Positions 34,403 to 45,855 of a stretch of 64,000 nt of DNA are shown here, in pieces. The notes beneath the pieces are model-generated. The model was not told the origin of the DNA. It searched no databases and saw only the letters and a list, made by a program, of their open reading frames with translations. The stretch's first letter is position 1, and each line of letters starts with the position of its first letter. The DNA is from Arthrobotrys musiformis (taxonomy: Eukaryota > Ascomycota > Orbiliomycetes > Orbiliales > Orbiliaceae): the NCBI GenBank assembly GCA_036971715.1, contig JAVHJL010000004.1, positions 496,001 to 560,000 on the forward strand. The letters are read 5' to 3'. Position numbers and translations under genes: made by a program.

Positions 34403-34954
34403 AAACTTCAAACTATATCAATGGAGCCTACTTTCCTGTGCCTCTAGAAACTCAATGCCGGTTTACAGACGTCTATGCACCGCCTTCCAAACCAAACTTT
34501 GAAAAGAATTCACCCCAGGTTTCAGGAAGTATCTGCCACCAATATTTCCCACCCCTTTCTTCTGTTTGTTATACTTCGTTATCTTGTACATACGTGTACC
34601 TTTTTTGGCACAGCATACGGAGCGCAGCGCATTGTGTTTTTGCATTTTGTTTCTCTGCTTCCCTTTGAGCATTACCTTCTTTTAATTGACTTTGGTTTTT
34701 TGTTAGCGGTTTAATTGTATATATAAGAGGCACTTAGATCTCTTGCCAAGGTGGTCTGATGGATAGTAGATCGCAAGGTCTTCAGATCATTTACTTCTCT
34801 GGATAGAAAGTCTATATCATATCATACATATCATCTTTATTTTCCCGTTTTTTCTATAATTGTATACCAGATTTCTAGATTGCTTCAGCTTTGATAGCCC
34901 TCATTCCTATTCTATAACTTTTACTTTTATATAACCTCGCTCCGCAAAGCAAAG
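34403..34954. other. Intergenic, promoter of the pepsin-like gene
   Basis: This holds the 3' UTR of the methyltransferase and the promoter and 5' UTR of the secreted protein gene. It is T-rich with a TATA-like element at 34718-34727. No gene seen. Confidence 0.55.
34718..34727 (+). promoter_or_regulatory. TATA-like element
   Basis: TATATATAAG about 230 bases upstream of the start codon at 34955. It suits a highly expressed secreted-protein gene, but only position and sequence support it. Confidence 0.35.
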
Positions 34955-36876
34955 ATGTTAGGCGTCCTCTTGGCGTTCTACGCCTCCACGGCGATGGCAT
35001 CCCCATCCGGCTCGAAGCTCTCGACTCTCCATCGCCGCATGGAAGTCCAGAATCGCCCAGACATGGCAAAGGAGCATTATACTCCAGGAAAAATTCCTGT
35101 CATGTACAATATGACTGACGTAGACGGTCAAAGGATGGCCTGGATCGCTAAAGTCGGTATCTCCGGTGAGAAGTACGAGCTGATGCTCGATAACATGCTT
35201 TCCACCACTTGGGTTTATAGTCCTTCCGATAAGTATAAATGTGAAGTTGAGATGATGAGGGCTGGGCTCGATATGAGCTACTGCTATACGATGAAGGCTG
35301 GTGATAAGCCTTTGGATGGTATGCAGCCTTTCATGCTCAATTATACTGGTCCTGGTGGGATGGGAGTTAGTGGTACTAGGTCTATGGTTTCCACTATTAC
35401 CTGTCCTGATAATGGTGGTGCGAAGCTTCCTGTTGCTGTTGGACTGGTTGATAATACCTATACCATGTCTGGTGCTGGAACTTGTCCCCGAGATCGCTTG
35501 TATCACGGCGTTTTTGGATTGTCCAAGATGGACACCCATGTCTGTGAGTAGAACAATCTAGGTATCCTTCGGTATGATATCGAGCTTCTAGATGCTGACA
35601 TTGATGAACTTTGTAGTCGAACTTGGCGAGAAGAAGGAGCACATCTACCAGACTCCATTCCAAGCCTCCAGCGGCTGGGACTACTTCACCACCTATTTCA
35701 ACCACAAAGCTGCCGATGACAAGATGTATATCGGTCTCCAATACATGGATGCGGCCGCTAAGACTGGTGAACTGACCAACATGCCCGCCGTTGGCGACTC
35801 TTGGGCCGTCACCGCCGATGCGAGCTGGAAGGTCAAGGTCTGGGAGAAGAACGTCATGGTTGGCGAAGAAGCTGCTGCCACCCCAGAGGTCCGTTTCAAT
35901 TACCCATTCCCAGCTGCGAATATGTCTCAAACTGGAAATATCCACTTCGGTAAGTATATCATTTATATCCCATCCACACTATTGGAAATCTTATGACAGG
36001 TTGCTAATTTATATATAGACTTGGGATCCGGCACCACCTTTGTCGACCTCGAGACCGCCAAGGCAATCTATAAAGCCTACGACGGGAGCTGCAACTATAT
36101 GCCCATGAAGGGTGGCATGAAGGGTGGAATGAAGGGCGGTATGGGAGGCGGACATGGCCCAAATGTTCCACTCTGCACCTTCCCCGTTCAGCTCTTTAGA
36201 AACTATACATCTGGCGAGGAATGGGTCGAGATTATGAAGCCAGGCAAGGTCTCCCTTCCATTCGGTAAATTTGATATTCAAATCGATCCAGAGACCATGA
36301 TCGATCTCGTCGAGGGTCCCTCTTGTTTCCGTAGGGGACGTATGGGCCACGGACCAGGTATGGGACCAGGCATGGGACCAGGCATGGATATGTACGGCGG
36401 CATGGAAGATATGGGCCCTGGCGAAATGGAAGGCGAAGATGAACCAATGAAGGCTGATAAGAGGGATATAGGCGGCAAGCACGGTTATAGCCGTAAGCCA
36501 AGACCAGAGAAGACTGGCGGCGACATGATGCCAGAGGTTGTCTCCTGTAAGTCACCCTAACATCCCTAATTCCATGCATATTTCCAGGTGTATAACAATA
36601 CTAACCACATATTACCCCCTAGGCTACTCAAATGCGTACGGAAGAATCCAACCAAACGTCTTCGACGACAAGCTCGACCAGAACAAGATGTACTGGAAGT
36701 ACGGAGACGTCGTCTTCAAGAACGCTTTCGTCAAGTGGACCACTGGTGCCAATGCATGCATCGAAGTCGCTGAATACGCCCCAGTTTCAGGAACCATGGC
36801 GCCAGCTCCTAACGGTGGTGGACGTCCCGCTAAGGGCAAGAAGCACATCGCCATCAGATACAGGAGGGAACTCTAG
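34955..36876 (+). CDS. Secreted pepsin-fold (A1)-like protein with degenerate active site and Met/Gly-rich inserts
   Basis: Four exons: 34955-35543, 35617-35949, 36019-36546 and 36623-36876; 567 residues. A signal peptide (MLGVLLAFYASTAMA) is followed by a short pro-like segment. The body resembles an aspartic-protease lobe pair. IAKVGISGEKYELMLDNML aligns with the first active-site loop: Asp79 is present, but the DTG triad reads DNM. Near residue 308, DLGSGTTFVDLETAKAIY aligns with the second loop and reads DLG or GSG depending on alignment, again not DTG. Cysteines and N-glycosylation sequons (NMT, NYT, NMS) fit a secreted protein. Two inserts are rich in Met and Gly: repeated MKGG units at about 36106-36145 and GPGM units near 36355-36400. 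It is probably not a working protease. Metal (copper) binding by the Met-rich repeats is conceivable but unproven. Confidence 0.78.
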
Positions 36877-37473
36877 ATCTTGTAGCTTTGTATGTAGAAT
36901 GGAGACGTTCGTATGTATATCTGCTTCGATTGTTTGAGTCTGTCTTGGTTTGAGGTTCGAATTCCTCCGCGGCCTGGAATCTGGGTGGGATCTTGATTAG
37001 TTAGTTAGTTTGTACTTATCGTGCATATTGGTTTTGATATATCGTTGATTGTTTGCAGTATGCTAGTAGTGGGTGCGCATGCATGTGTCGAAGGGCGTTC
37101 ACTTCTATGTATAAATAGTACTTTAACGTTATTCTTCACTGAAAAGTATTCTGTGCATTTTTTTGGGGGTTTCGGTAATTTACTTCAAAACCGTGAGTGT
37201 TTTCAGGGAATTCTCTGCGTACTCGCAGTTGGAAGCGGTGTTATGTGCCTTAGGCAGCCGGGACTATGAAGTCGTATGAATTTTATGTGAAGACCGGTTC
37301 CATTTTGTGTCTTCATGCTGTAGAATCGTTCTGTTGTACAGAGTATAGACGAAATCTCGAATGAACGCCCTTAACTCCGATCTACCAGATGCAGACTGAT
37401 ATATTTCAATCTGGGGAAAAGTCATGATATTATATCACAGAAAAACATGTTCAACTCCATGCGACACACCCGA
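36877..37473. other. Intergenic, convergent 3' ends
   Basis: Spacer between the tail-to-tail pepsin-like and RPB3 genes. No gene seen. Confidence 0.55.
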
Positions 37474-38632
37474 TCAAGGCCAGCCGTTAGAGTATCCACC
37501 ACCACCGTATCCACCAAATGGAGTCTGGGCTCCAGCTCCGGCACCACCCGCGCCTCCGTAAGGCGTAACATAACCATCGTTGAAGTTTCTTCCATATCCA
37601 TTTGCATCTCCCATATCCGGGCTCCTAGCACCGCCATACCCATCATCCATCCCACCAACATCTGCGCCTGTAGCTGCAGCGGCTCCTTCTCCTGCAGTTT
37701 TCTGGACACCAGCAATAACAGTTGCCAGTTTCTCCTGCAGGTATTTAATGCCTTGTCGTAGAATTTCATCGGGTTGCAAACTTCCCACCGTTTCAACGTC
37801 AACGTAGAATTTGTTCGGGACGGCGGTGTAGTCGAATGGTTCGTTCTCCTGTGGTGGCTCCTCCCATCCCGAATTTGCAGATTTCGGCCACTCGGCCTTC
37901 GCGTCTGTTTCGTACCAATAATCGACATGCTTGAGTTTGTTATGTGGATCGTATTCGAAAGCTACGGCGGCGCATGGCTGCCATTTGGCGTGTTCCTTTG
38001 CTATTCCCTTCTTGGCGATGCACTTGAGGTTGAGTTCTTGCCCCTTCCGAAGCTTGCAAATAATAGAACCCTTCTGGGCTTCGTCTGTTCGGATTTGTCA
38101 GCACCCAATCCTTCATGATAACTGCGTAATCTCGAAGCCGTACCAGTTATAACAGGGTTCCCCAGCTGTGCACCCGCAGCAACAGCCAAATCTCTAGCGT
38201 ACACAGTAACGTTCCTATCGCCTGTGCATTTGGCTACGAGTGTCAAGACAACACTACATCTCTCACAGTAGCCATCACAGTCGCAGTCACGTGTATACAG
38301 CATCTTCTCGTCAATATTCGAGGATTCCAGAGGTATCAGTCCTAATCTGTGGGACAGAAGCTCATCGGGAAGGACGCTAGAGTTGGCGATTACTTCGACT
38401 AAATCGATCGCGAGTGTGGGGACTTCGGCGAGGATGATTCTACGGATGGAATTTGCGAAAGCGAGGTCGACGTTAGACAGGACGAAGTCGGCACGGGTCG
38501 AATCCGCCTGTGTCGGTTCGTTAGCCGGGGAAAACTCGACTAATTATACAAGAGTAGAGGACTTAAGCACACCTTACGGATTGTGACTGTGGGCCCCTCG
38601 GTGCCGGAATCCATCATATCGAAGCCGTCCAT
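37474..38632 (-). CDS. RPB3: RNA polymerase II subunit Rpb3
   Basis: Three exons: 38573-38632, 38144-38507 and 37474-38084; 344 residues. The alpha-like assembly domain begins [23 protein letters not shown], followed by [20 protein letters not shown]. The zinc loop [10 protein letters not shown] has the four cysteines of Rpb3. Across the second intron (38085-38143) come [20 protein letters not shown], then [16 protein letters not shown] and [18 protein letters not shown]. The C-terminal helix ([20 protein letters not shown]) is that used for heterodimerisation with Rpb11. The tail is Gly/Tyr-rich, longer and more repetitive than in yeast. If the second intron is not removed, the reading frame ends about 45 residues later, so an automatic prediction may truncate it. 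Rpb3 is an essential scaffold of polymerase II. Confidence 0.95.
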
Positions 38633-39131
38633 GGTGGCGAGTATTGACCGTCGGCCCGTTCTCTAGCTAGAGTGGCGCTGTCAATTGGGGACACTTGGGA
38701 GCTATAGCTGAGCTTCCAGTAAGGACGGCGAAGACGAGGCGACTGGAAATCTGCAATCGTGTGTTGAATGGACTCGACTAGCTACGGTTCTGAGGTACGG
38801 CGTGAAGCGAGTGCGATATGAAGTTCGTGATCCTGGCAGATGGAAGGTGGTTGACGCGAGAGCCAGAGAGCACCTTTTGATTTGTCGGCTGCCAAGACCT
38901 GGCCATCGACGTTGTACATACCTTTCCGCTTTGGGACTTACAACGCCTCCAACACAGAGTTTGCCTTTTTACGCTCGTCTTTAGGTTTTCCAGATCTCGA
39001 GTCCTCGAGCCGCGATTCATAATCAAGGTTTCTAATATTATAATTAATATTTATATAGATGTTTAAGTATATACATGCAAGGTATTTTTAATAAAGAATG
39101 TGGCCGGGTCTCAAAGAGAGATGTCAATTTT
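38633..39131. other. Intergenic
   Basis: Promoter of RPB3 and 3' UTR of the subtilisin gene. No gene seen. Confidence 0.55.
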
Positions 39132-40911
39132 CTACCTCGTCCCTTTGAAACCATTGTTCGCCAACCCCCTCCCGGAATTAGCGCCTGCAACAGCTACACC
39201 TGCCGCCATTGCGATCAAATGCCTCTTCATCCCGACAGGGTTGTATCTCAATCGAGGATTCTTGACCAGCTCATCTGCAATGATCCCGGTAACAGCTGGG
39301 CATGCCATGGAAGTTCCTTGTAGAGATCTTGTAGACCTAGTCAAATAAATTCTGATCAGCATCCTGCGGTGTAACACGTTTATCAGGTTTATTATACTAC
39401 TTACGTTGCTCCCTTATTGTAGGTACTCATGATTGACACACCGGGCGCGTGGATATCGACACATTCACCGAAATTTGAGAAGCTGGCCTTTTGGTCGTTG
39501 CTATCGCTAGCGCCGACTGTGACAATGGGGATTTCTTTTGAATATCGCCCCGGCCAAACGGTACAAGCGTCTTTCTTTTCATTTCCGGCAGCGATGGAGA
39601 TGTGTATTCCTATTATTTTACGTTAGTGAGGTTTCTAGAATTTGTAGCTTTTAAGGAAAGGAATACCTACCGGCTTGCGTTGCCTTCAACATCATGTTTT
39701 TGAGGCTTTCTGAGGCTCCGGGTCCGCTAAGAGACATGCTGATAACAGATCCTTTGAAGGAAGGGTCGGATCGACGCTGGTTATGACGGCGGATGGCATG
39801 ATCAATGGCCTGGGTAATGGCGGATGATGGGCCAGATCCCGCATTATTGATGACTTTCATTGCGAGGATATTGGCATTCTTTGCTACTCCGTAGTGGATT
39901 GATCCCACAGTTCCCGCAGTATGAGTTCTGAGATTGAATCGAGTTGTTAATATATGATTAATTAAGAGCAATAACGTTGAGAGGGAATCTTACCCATGGC
40001 CTCTCATATCCTGGCCATCATCCCCTGGAAATGCATTAAATTCGCGCTTGGCCCGACCGGCGAAGTCCTGGTGTTCGATATTGGTACCTGTATTGTCCCA
40101 TATCTGATTAATATTTGATTGTTCCTTCCGATCGTTAGAATATTTGTATAGAAGGACTTTGGCACTTACCAGTATCCAACAAATAAACGTCAACCCCAAA
40201 CCCGGCCATACTGTCATATGTATACTGGTAGCTTAGGTCCGTGATATTTCGTCCGTTTAAAGCCACCTTATTGTGGCTGGAAATCCTCTGCAAATTCCAC
40301 GGCGCACTCCCCTGCACATAAATCTGCGCCTGTTCCTGTCGCTTCTGAAACTGCAGCCCATCGCTGAACGTCATATTATACACTTCAGTTTCATCCTCTT
40401 CAATAACCGTCGGACGCGCAATGCTATCCTTCTCAATAATCGCGATCTCTTCCAGTCCGGATAACCCATCCGCCTCCGATTCCCGTAGGTTCATCGTAAA
40501 GGCTCTCATGTTATGCCCGAACGCCTGGATATTTTCACCAAAATCCGTTTCAAAACTGCGGATTTGATTTTGGTACCCGGATTGACTGTTGGAATGGGAA
40601 GAATACATGTTATCTTTCTTTTCGGTGCAGTTGAATCCCATTTCGTCGAATATTTCCATCCAAGGGCGTTCCTCATCCTGTTTCATCGTTACGATGTAGG
40701 AGTTGAATGGATCGGTTGAGTCATCTTCGGTGTTTAAAGCTCCGTTTGTGGCAGAGGTATTTTCTTCGACATTTGATGAAGAAGCGATTGCAATTTCGGG
40801 TTTGTGCCAGCGGGGTTTGATTCTGAAGTTCCCTCGGTTTACGGCTGGTTTTGCGAAGACCGATGGGAGAGATATTAAAATGAAGGAAGTGGAAATAACC
40901 TGCCACTTCAT
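39132..40911 (-). CDS. Secreted subtilisin-like serine protease (S8A, proteinase K type) with long propeptide
   Basis: Five exons: 40170-40911, 39994-40087, 39671-39927, 39405-39609 and 39132-39336; 500 residues. A signal peptide (ISTSFILISLPSVFA) is followed by a propeptide of about 200 residues that includes an I9-like start (DPFNSYIVTMKQD) and acidic segments. The mature domain starts near APWNLQRISS. Catalytic residues are visible: Asp246 in VYLLDTG, His278 in RGHGTHTAGTVGS, the oxyanion Asn374 in SIAAGNE and Ser442 in LQGTSMACPAVTG. The protein ends 50-60 residues later with no extra C-terminal domain. It is an extracellular endoprotease of the kind used for nutrient acquisition and, in several fungi, for cuticle degradation. 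The propeptide is longer than the roughly 100 residues usual in the family. Confidence 0.93.
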
Positions 40912-42205
40912 GATTGAGGATTTTGGGAGTTTTAGAGACTCTGTTATTTCTAATAGAATTGAAGTACGGCCGGCGCGGTATGCTAAAGGGTCCTGCCCGT
41001 AATGTCGAAATTAAAATGTGAGGAGTCGTAGAGTTGAGTTTCAGTGTCGCATGTGCAATTCTCTAGGAAAAGAGGGCACGGCTTCTATATATACAGGTAG
41101 TAAAATGGCGTTTGGGTATCAGTAATATTGCATGGTACCTGCATGGGTGACGTCCACGGAGACACTAGAAGCAAAATCTGATAACTCTTTCCAGAATAAC
41201 TTGTTCTGCAAAAGCCCCCTCATAGTCTCGATTAACGATAATGAGATTGAATAGTTCTCCTTGCGTCCTTTCAGTCCCCCGTTTTGCATGAAAAAAATCT
41301 CCGGCCCTACCAGATCTCACTATTCTATCGGGCTATCACATCCCGCCCAGAGTTCTAATGCGTGTTGTCTGTGGTTGAAACCAGACGACACAGCCATCCT
41401 GCGCTTGCATTAACTATAAAAGATCACGGATAGGCATGAATGTAGAATAGACCGGCTGCAGCCACCGTTTCATCTGATACGGAGCCACGCAATCTTTCAC
41501 GAGAATTTTTGGTACTTACCTTTTTTTTGAAAAGAAGGAAGGGAAAAAAAATCAAGAAAAAAAGAAGAAAAAAAATTAAACCGTCGCGAAATCTTTTGCG
41601 GACTGTATCAAGTATTCCTAGGTTGACGTCATTTATTCATGTGTGGAGAGCTATAAGGGCCCCCGCCATGTGGTCTTTCATCGAACGGCCCGCTTTTAGG
41701 GCCCGGGGCTGGTGGGAATCTAGTCTGAACAGTATGGTACCATCTACGAACTAATCCAGACACTTTGGGTACCCTCGCGGCCTCGTGAGCTAGCTCGGCC
41801 CATGTCCGAAATTTTACTCCTGTGTAGTGTTGAGACCCGTGGCTGATTACTGTAGCATGTCAGGTAATAGCTATTTCTTTGAGCTCATGGTTGCATTTCC
41901 GAGGCTGATGTATCTATCACCCGGTACCCTGGAGTACAATATCTGCTCCCTTTCGGAGTAAGAATGAGGAAGAATATATCTAGTGAACGAATATGGACAT
42001 TTGACAGATCTAGGCGGATCTGACCTACGTGGTTGATACTATCGTCTTAATACATTATATGCTTTAATAATTAACATACGCTCATGAGCTCATGAATCCG
42101 CCAGCAAACAAGTATACCGACGAAACCCAAAAAAAAACGTCCAAAGCAAGCCATCAATCTGATTGATTTAGCATCCCAGGGACCACGAAAACAAGCCTAG
42201 TCGAT
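40912..42205. other. Intergenic
   Basis: About 1.3 kb holding the subtilisin promoter and the 3' UTR of the Dabb gene. A purine-rich A/G stretch lies at about 41521-41580. TATA-like ATATATAC is near 41090. No gene seen. Confidence 0.55.
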
Positions 42206-42847
42206 TTAATAAACCCCATTGGTAAAATCAACCACAGTAACGTTCGCCAACCCCCCAGCCTTCAATGCACCCTTGAAAACCTGGTGAGAAGGGTCCTTTT
42301 CGACGTAGTAGTCGCGATCCCAAATTGTCGCGAATTCGAGAACGAAGGCGTGAGTGTAGCCATGCTGAGACATTGATTCATTAGCTATATCAACCGTATA
42401 TACACATTTTGAGTCGGAGGGAGGATGCACGTACCTGGAGGTCTTCGATACTGTTATCGAATCCACCCTTGATGGAGATAATGTATGGTTTTTGGGTTTC
42501 CGGGTGGATACAAGTATCCTTCAACTTGATGAAAGCATCGCAGAGCTAGTCGTCCATAGAAAAAAGGCCGTTAGCATCGCAATTCAAATGCGAAAAAAGA
42601 GGGAGCTCGTTGTGTATATAATAAATGGCTAATTAATACATACCGGCTTGACAGCATCGGATGGCGTCCCATCGGCAAACTGCAACAGAACAATATGGAC
42701 AATCGTATTCGCAGCCATGACTGGTATCAAGCTATTTCCAAGTGACGGATGTGGGATTGTGAAACTGCCGGCGTTGTAGAATATCGAAAAGGAGATGAGG
42801 AGGAGGACGGCGAAGAAGAGAAGAAAGATGGGGCCTCGGCCGATCAT
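42206..42847 (-). CDS. Dabb (stress-responsive A/B barrel) domain protein
   Basis: Three exons: 42644-42847, 42435-42545 and 42206-42364, all introns in phase 0; 157 residues. The Dabb core reads ANTIVHIVLLQFADGTPSDA, then LCDAFIKLKDTC, KGGFDNSIEDLQHGYTHAFVLEFATIWDRDYYVEKDPSH and VTVVDFTNGVY, the usual ferredoxin-like layout with the conserved H-G-[YF]-[TD] and D-x-Y-[YL] motifs. Two starts are possible. The one at 42847 adds a hydrophobic leader (FLLFFAVLLLISFSIFY) that would anchor or export the protein. The methionine at 42718 gives 114 residues, the family's normal size. Dabb proteins range from stress proteins to small cyclases; the function here is unknown. Confidence 0.82.
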
Positions 42848-43323
42848 TGCGTCTAAATCTACTTTTTAAAGGGATGTTTATTCGGGCGTACGCGGCACAA
42901 ACCACCCAAAGACCTAACGCCTTGTCGTTTTTGTGATATAAAAATGCGGGGAGCTGGGAATTTTGGAAGAAACGAGCGACGAGAAAGTAATGGAGACAGG
43001 AGAATACGTGGACTTGCGTCTGCCCCGATTGCGATATACGATTGCGAGAAGGATACGGGGGATACTATGGAATCTGCACTATGGACAGGGCTGAAGAATT
43101 AATCAAATTGGTCTGAACGGGCATGACGCGCAGCGCGCACGGCAAATAGGAGTCCTTCGCACTTCGGAGGTCCGGAATGCTTTCCGGATCCGCTTCCCGT
43201 CCCAAAATCCGAATCCAAAATCCAACGCCAACGCATGTGTATCGGGCCTAGGGTGGTCCGGCGAAACCTCTCCTAACTGCTATGATTAAATATGCTTTTC
43301 AAATTCTCTATTCTGGCGAGGCA
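42848..43323. other. Intergenic
   Basis: Promoter of the Dabb gene and 3' UTR of the ankyrin-VWA gene. No gene seen. Confidence 0.55.
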
Positions 43324-45855
43324 TTACGGATAGGCCTCAACAAGAGACGAGCTAGACGCGGAATTAATTAATTCAGACGTTAGTAACTTGACCTTGATCC
43401 GGCCCGGCTGCGCTTGTAAGCCATGCAGAATTACGTTAATTGGATAATTATAACTTACATATTGCTCTAATTGCTGGTGGTTGGTATTGTACTCTCTGTA
43501 TTTCTCGTCTAGTCGGTCTGTGGGTAAGAGAACCATCCCGTTAGCTTTCGTGCGGATATCAATGTGGACTTTAATACGGAAATCCCTACCTGTAGTACAG
43601 TATAATACGTCGTCTAGCTCCCCATCGTCTCTCAGGCTTTCTAGAAATTGTCTTGCATCATCCTCCTCCCCAATTTGGCTTATTTGAAACAAGACACCTG
43701 GTAGAAACGTTAGGAAGAAACTGGAAATAACAGAAGTGGCTGTGGGACTTTACAAGTTGGGTCATAGTTGCAATACTCGAGTACCTTGCCACACTCGAGG
43801 ATGGCTTCTTTCAGCGAGTCACGTTTCTCGCCATCTTCCAGACTCAATTGGCCCTGGGCCGCCTCGGGAAACCCGTCGGTAACAATACAGACGAGCACTG
43901 GTCGCTTAAATTTCGCATCCTGGAGTGGTCTATAAACAAGGGGGAGCAGAATTTTAGTTTTTAAATTTGTTCCCATTGGCGTCCACCCCTGCATTGGCAA
44001 ATCCGATATAATATGTTCAATCTCCTCAACACTAGGTCTGCTATAACTGGGATCGTTAGGAGCATTCATAAATCGTAGCTCTATGCCCTCTCCATCTGGG
44101 AGTAGTTTTGTGGCTATGCCAGCTATTCGTTTAACTAGGTCCTTTAAGTCATTGCGGCGTGTACCTTGACGCATTGACCCGCTATCGTCTTTTTTTCTGA
44201 TTAGTATAGATATTCAAGGGAAGCGGGGGTATATATATATAGTGTGCTACTCACCTAAATATAGGACTGTCTGATAAAGAGATAGCTTTATCGATTCTTT
44301 GACATCGATCTTGTGGGGATCGTCCAGGTCTTGTTTGAGCTTAAAACGAAGTGCCTTTCGCACCACGTCTTGCAAAAACCGATTATTAGGTGGGAAAAAC
44401 TTGTTTAGATTCGTCTTTGATATGTATTCGTTGATGCCATTATGGAAGTCTTCAATAGTGTCTTTGAACATTAATTCCTGACCAAATTTCGTTAGCATAC
44501 AGTCTTTAATACTGCACCGAGGGTAGATATACCAGAAGTTCTGGAGGCACGTCGTCCCCGCATTTACCACTCATGCCAAATTGTTGAAAGATAGCGCCAG
44601 TTTGCGCGGTTCCATTATCATCACCCTCAGAGGTAGCTTGAGCCATACTAGTGGCAGACTGCCTGATATCAGAATCCCCCGCGACTGCTTCGGCGGTCTC
44701 GTCCATAGCAGACTGTTCCGAACTACCCATGCTAAGCTCGGTAGATATATTATCGCCGGTATCGGTGGGACCACCAGACTGAATGGGCTCGCTTATGATG
44801 GATCTGGCGTTATTGTCAATTACAGGCTGAGTGTTATCAGAGGTAGTCTTGAGGCCAGTATCGGGTATAGCTCGGTCATTGTCTGTATTAGTGGCAGATT
44901 GACTGGTATCATGATTCTCCACGACTGCTTTGGCGGTGTGTCCGATAGCGGACTCGATGGTACTACCAAATTGTACGGGTTCACTTATGGATTTGGCGTT
45001 ATTGTCAATTGGATTGATTGAAGTTTGGGCGCTATCAGGGGTAGCTAGAATAATGTTGGTATTGGATTGATTGGTATTAGTATCCTCCACGATCGCTTTG
45101 CCGTCATGTTCGATAGCGGCTGCGGGCTGGGTTGAAGTATAAACGATAGCCTTAGTAGGTTTATGAGTAACCGACTTAGCGGGAGGCCGAGCTGTACGCT
45201 GGCCAGGACCGAAAATTGCGGCAGCACCGGCAGCAGCACCGGCCGTAGCGGCTAGGGCCAGACTTCTACGTTGATACGGCGTGGCGTTAGACCACGCGAC
45301 GACGAATAATACGAGGGTCGTCACCATCCCGGCAGCCTTGTACCGATCTATACGCCACGAATTGGCGAACAGAGCACGTTGAATCTTTTCACTTTTCCTC
45401 GTCGCGAACTTTTTAGCCGACTGTTTGAATTCATCCTCTGCTTCGATCGAGGCGCCGCCGTCTACCAACATTCTGATCACCTCGGGGGTAAGGTTGCGCA
45501 TTACAGCGTTCAACAGCGGCGCCCTGTTTTTGTCGTTCTTGGATGCCACATTGGGATCTGCTCCTCCATCGAGAAGAATCTTGACAATCGGGCCAACATT
45601 TTTTTCATTTTCCGTTTTTGACACCGCTAGCCAAAGAGGTGTCCTAGTTCCGGAGGGCTTGTTGACATCTGCCCTGTGCCGGAGCAGAAGCTCGACGACG
45701 GAGACATGATCATTCAACACAGCGGCACCAAGCGGTGTCAGTGAATACCGTGTAGGGTCAGGTTCGTCGATAGCCTGCAGCCAGTCGACGTCTTGAAGAT
45801 GCTTCTCAGTGAGCTCTCCTTTCCACGCGAGATCGTGGATAGTGCTTGTGGACAT
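43324..45855 (-). CDS. Ankyrin repeat - transmembrane - von Willebrand factor A domain protein
   Basis: Six exons: 44533-45855, 44255-44477, 43754-44188, 43590-43697, 43459-43517 and 43324-43392; 738 residues. Residues 1-150 hold about three ankyrin repeats (TPLGAAVLNDHVSVVELLLRH; TPLWLAVSKTE...IVKILLDGGADPN). A hydrophobic region near 175-215 may cross a membrane. A Ser/Thr/Asn/Asp-rich stretch with three degenerate copies of a roughly 60-residue unit follows (KAIVEDTNTNQS, KAVVENHDTSQS, EAVAGDSDIRQS). The VWA domain begins VLYLDDSGSM, a DxSxS MIDAS starting at Asp516, and continues with WTPMGTNLKT and VCIVTDGFPEAA. The end is RLDEKYREYNTNHQQLEQ. Ankyrin-VWA proteins of this type are common in Pezizomycotina but unstudied. 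The last two introns are multiples of three and stop-free. Confidence 0.82.

Noticed and set aside
34745..34815. Stretch with short complementary arms resembling a tRNA
   Set aside because: Conserved tRNA positions (TTCRA loop, acceptor pairing) are absent.
34958..35945. Minus-strand frames of 182-193 residues opposite the pepsin-like gene
   Set aside because: Antisense shadows; the plus strand has a signal peptide, phased introns and conserved blocks.
36945..36975. GGTTCGAATTCC resembling a tRNA B box
   Set aside because: No A box, acceptor stem or anticodon arm could be folded around it; it lies in a 3' UTR.
38001..38143. Rpb3 truncated after an Arg/Ser-rich tail
   Set aside because: The tail comes from reading into a 59-nt intron; splicing it restores the conserved KLRKGQEL block.
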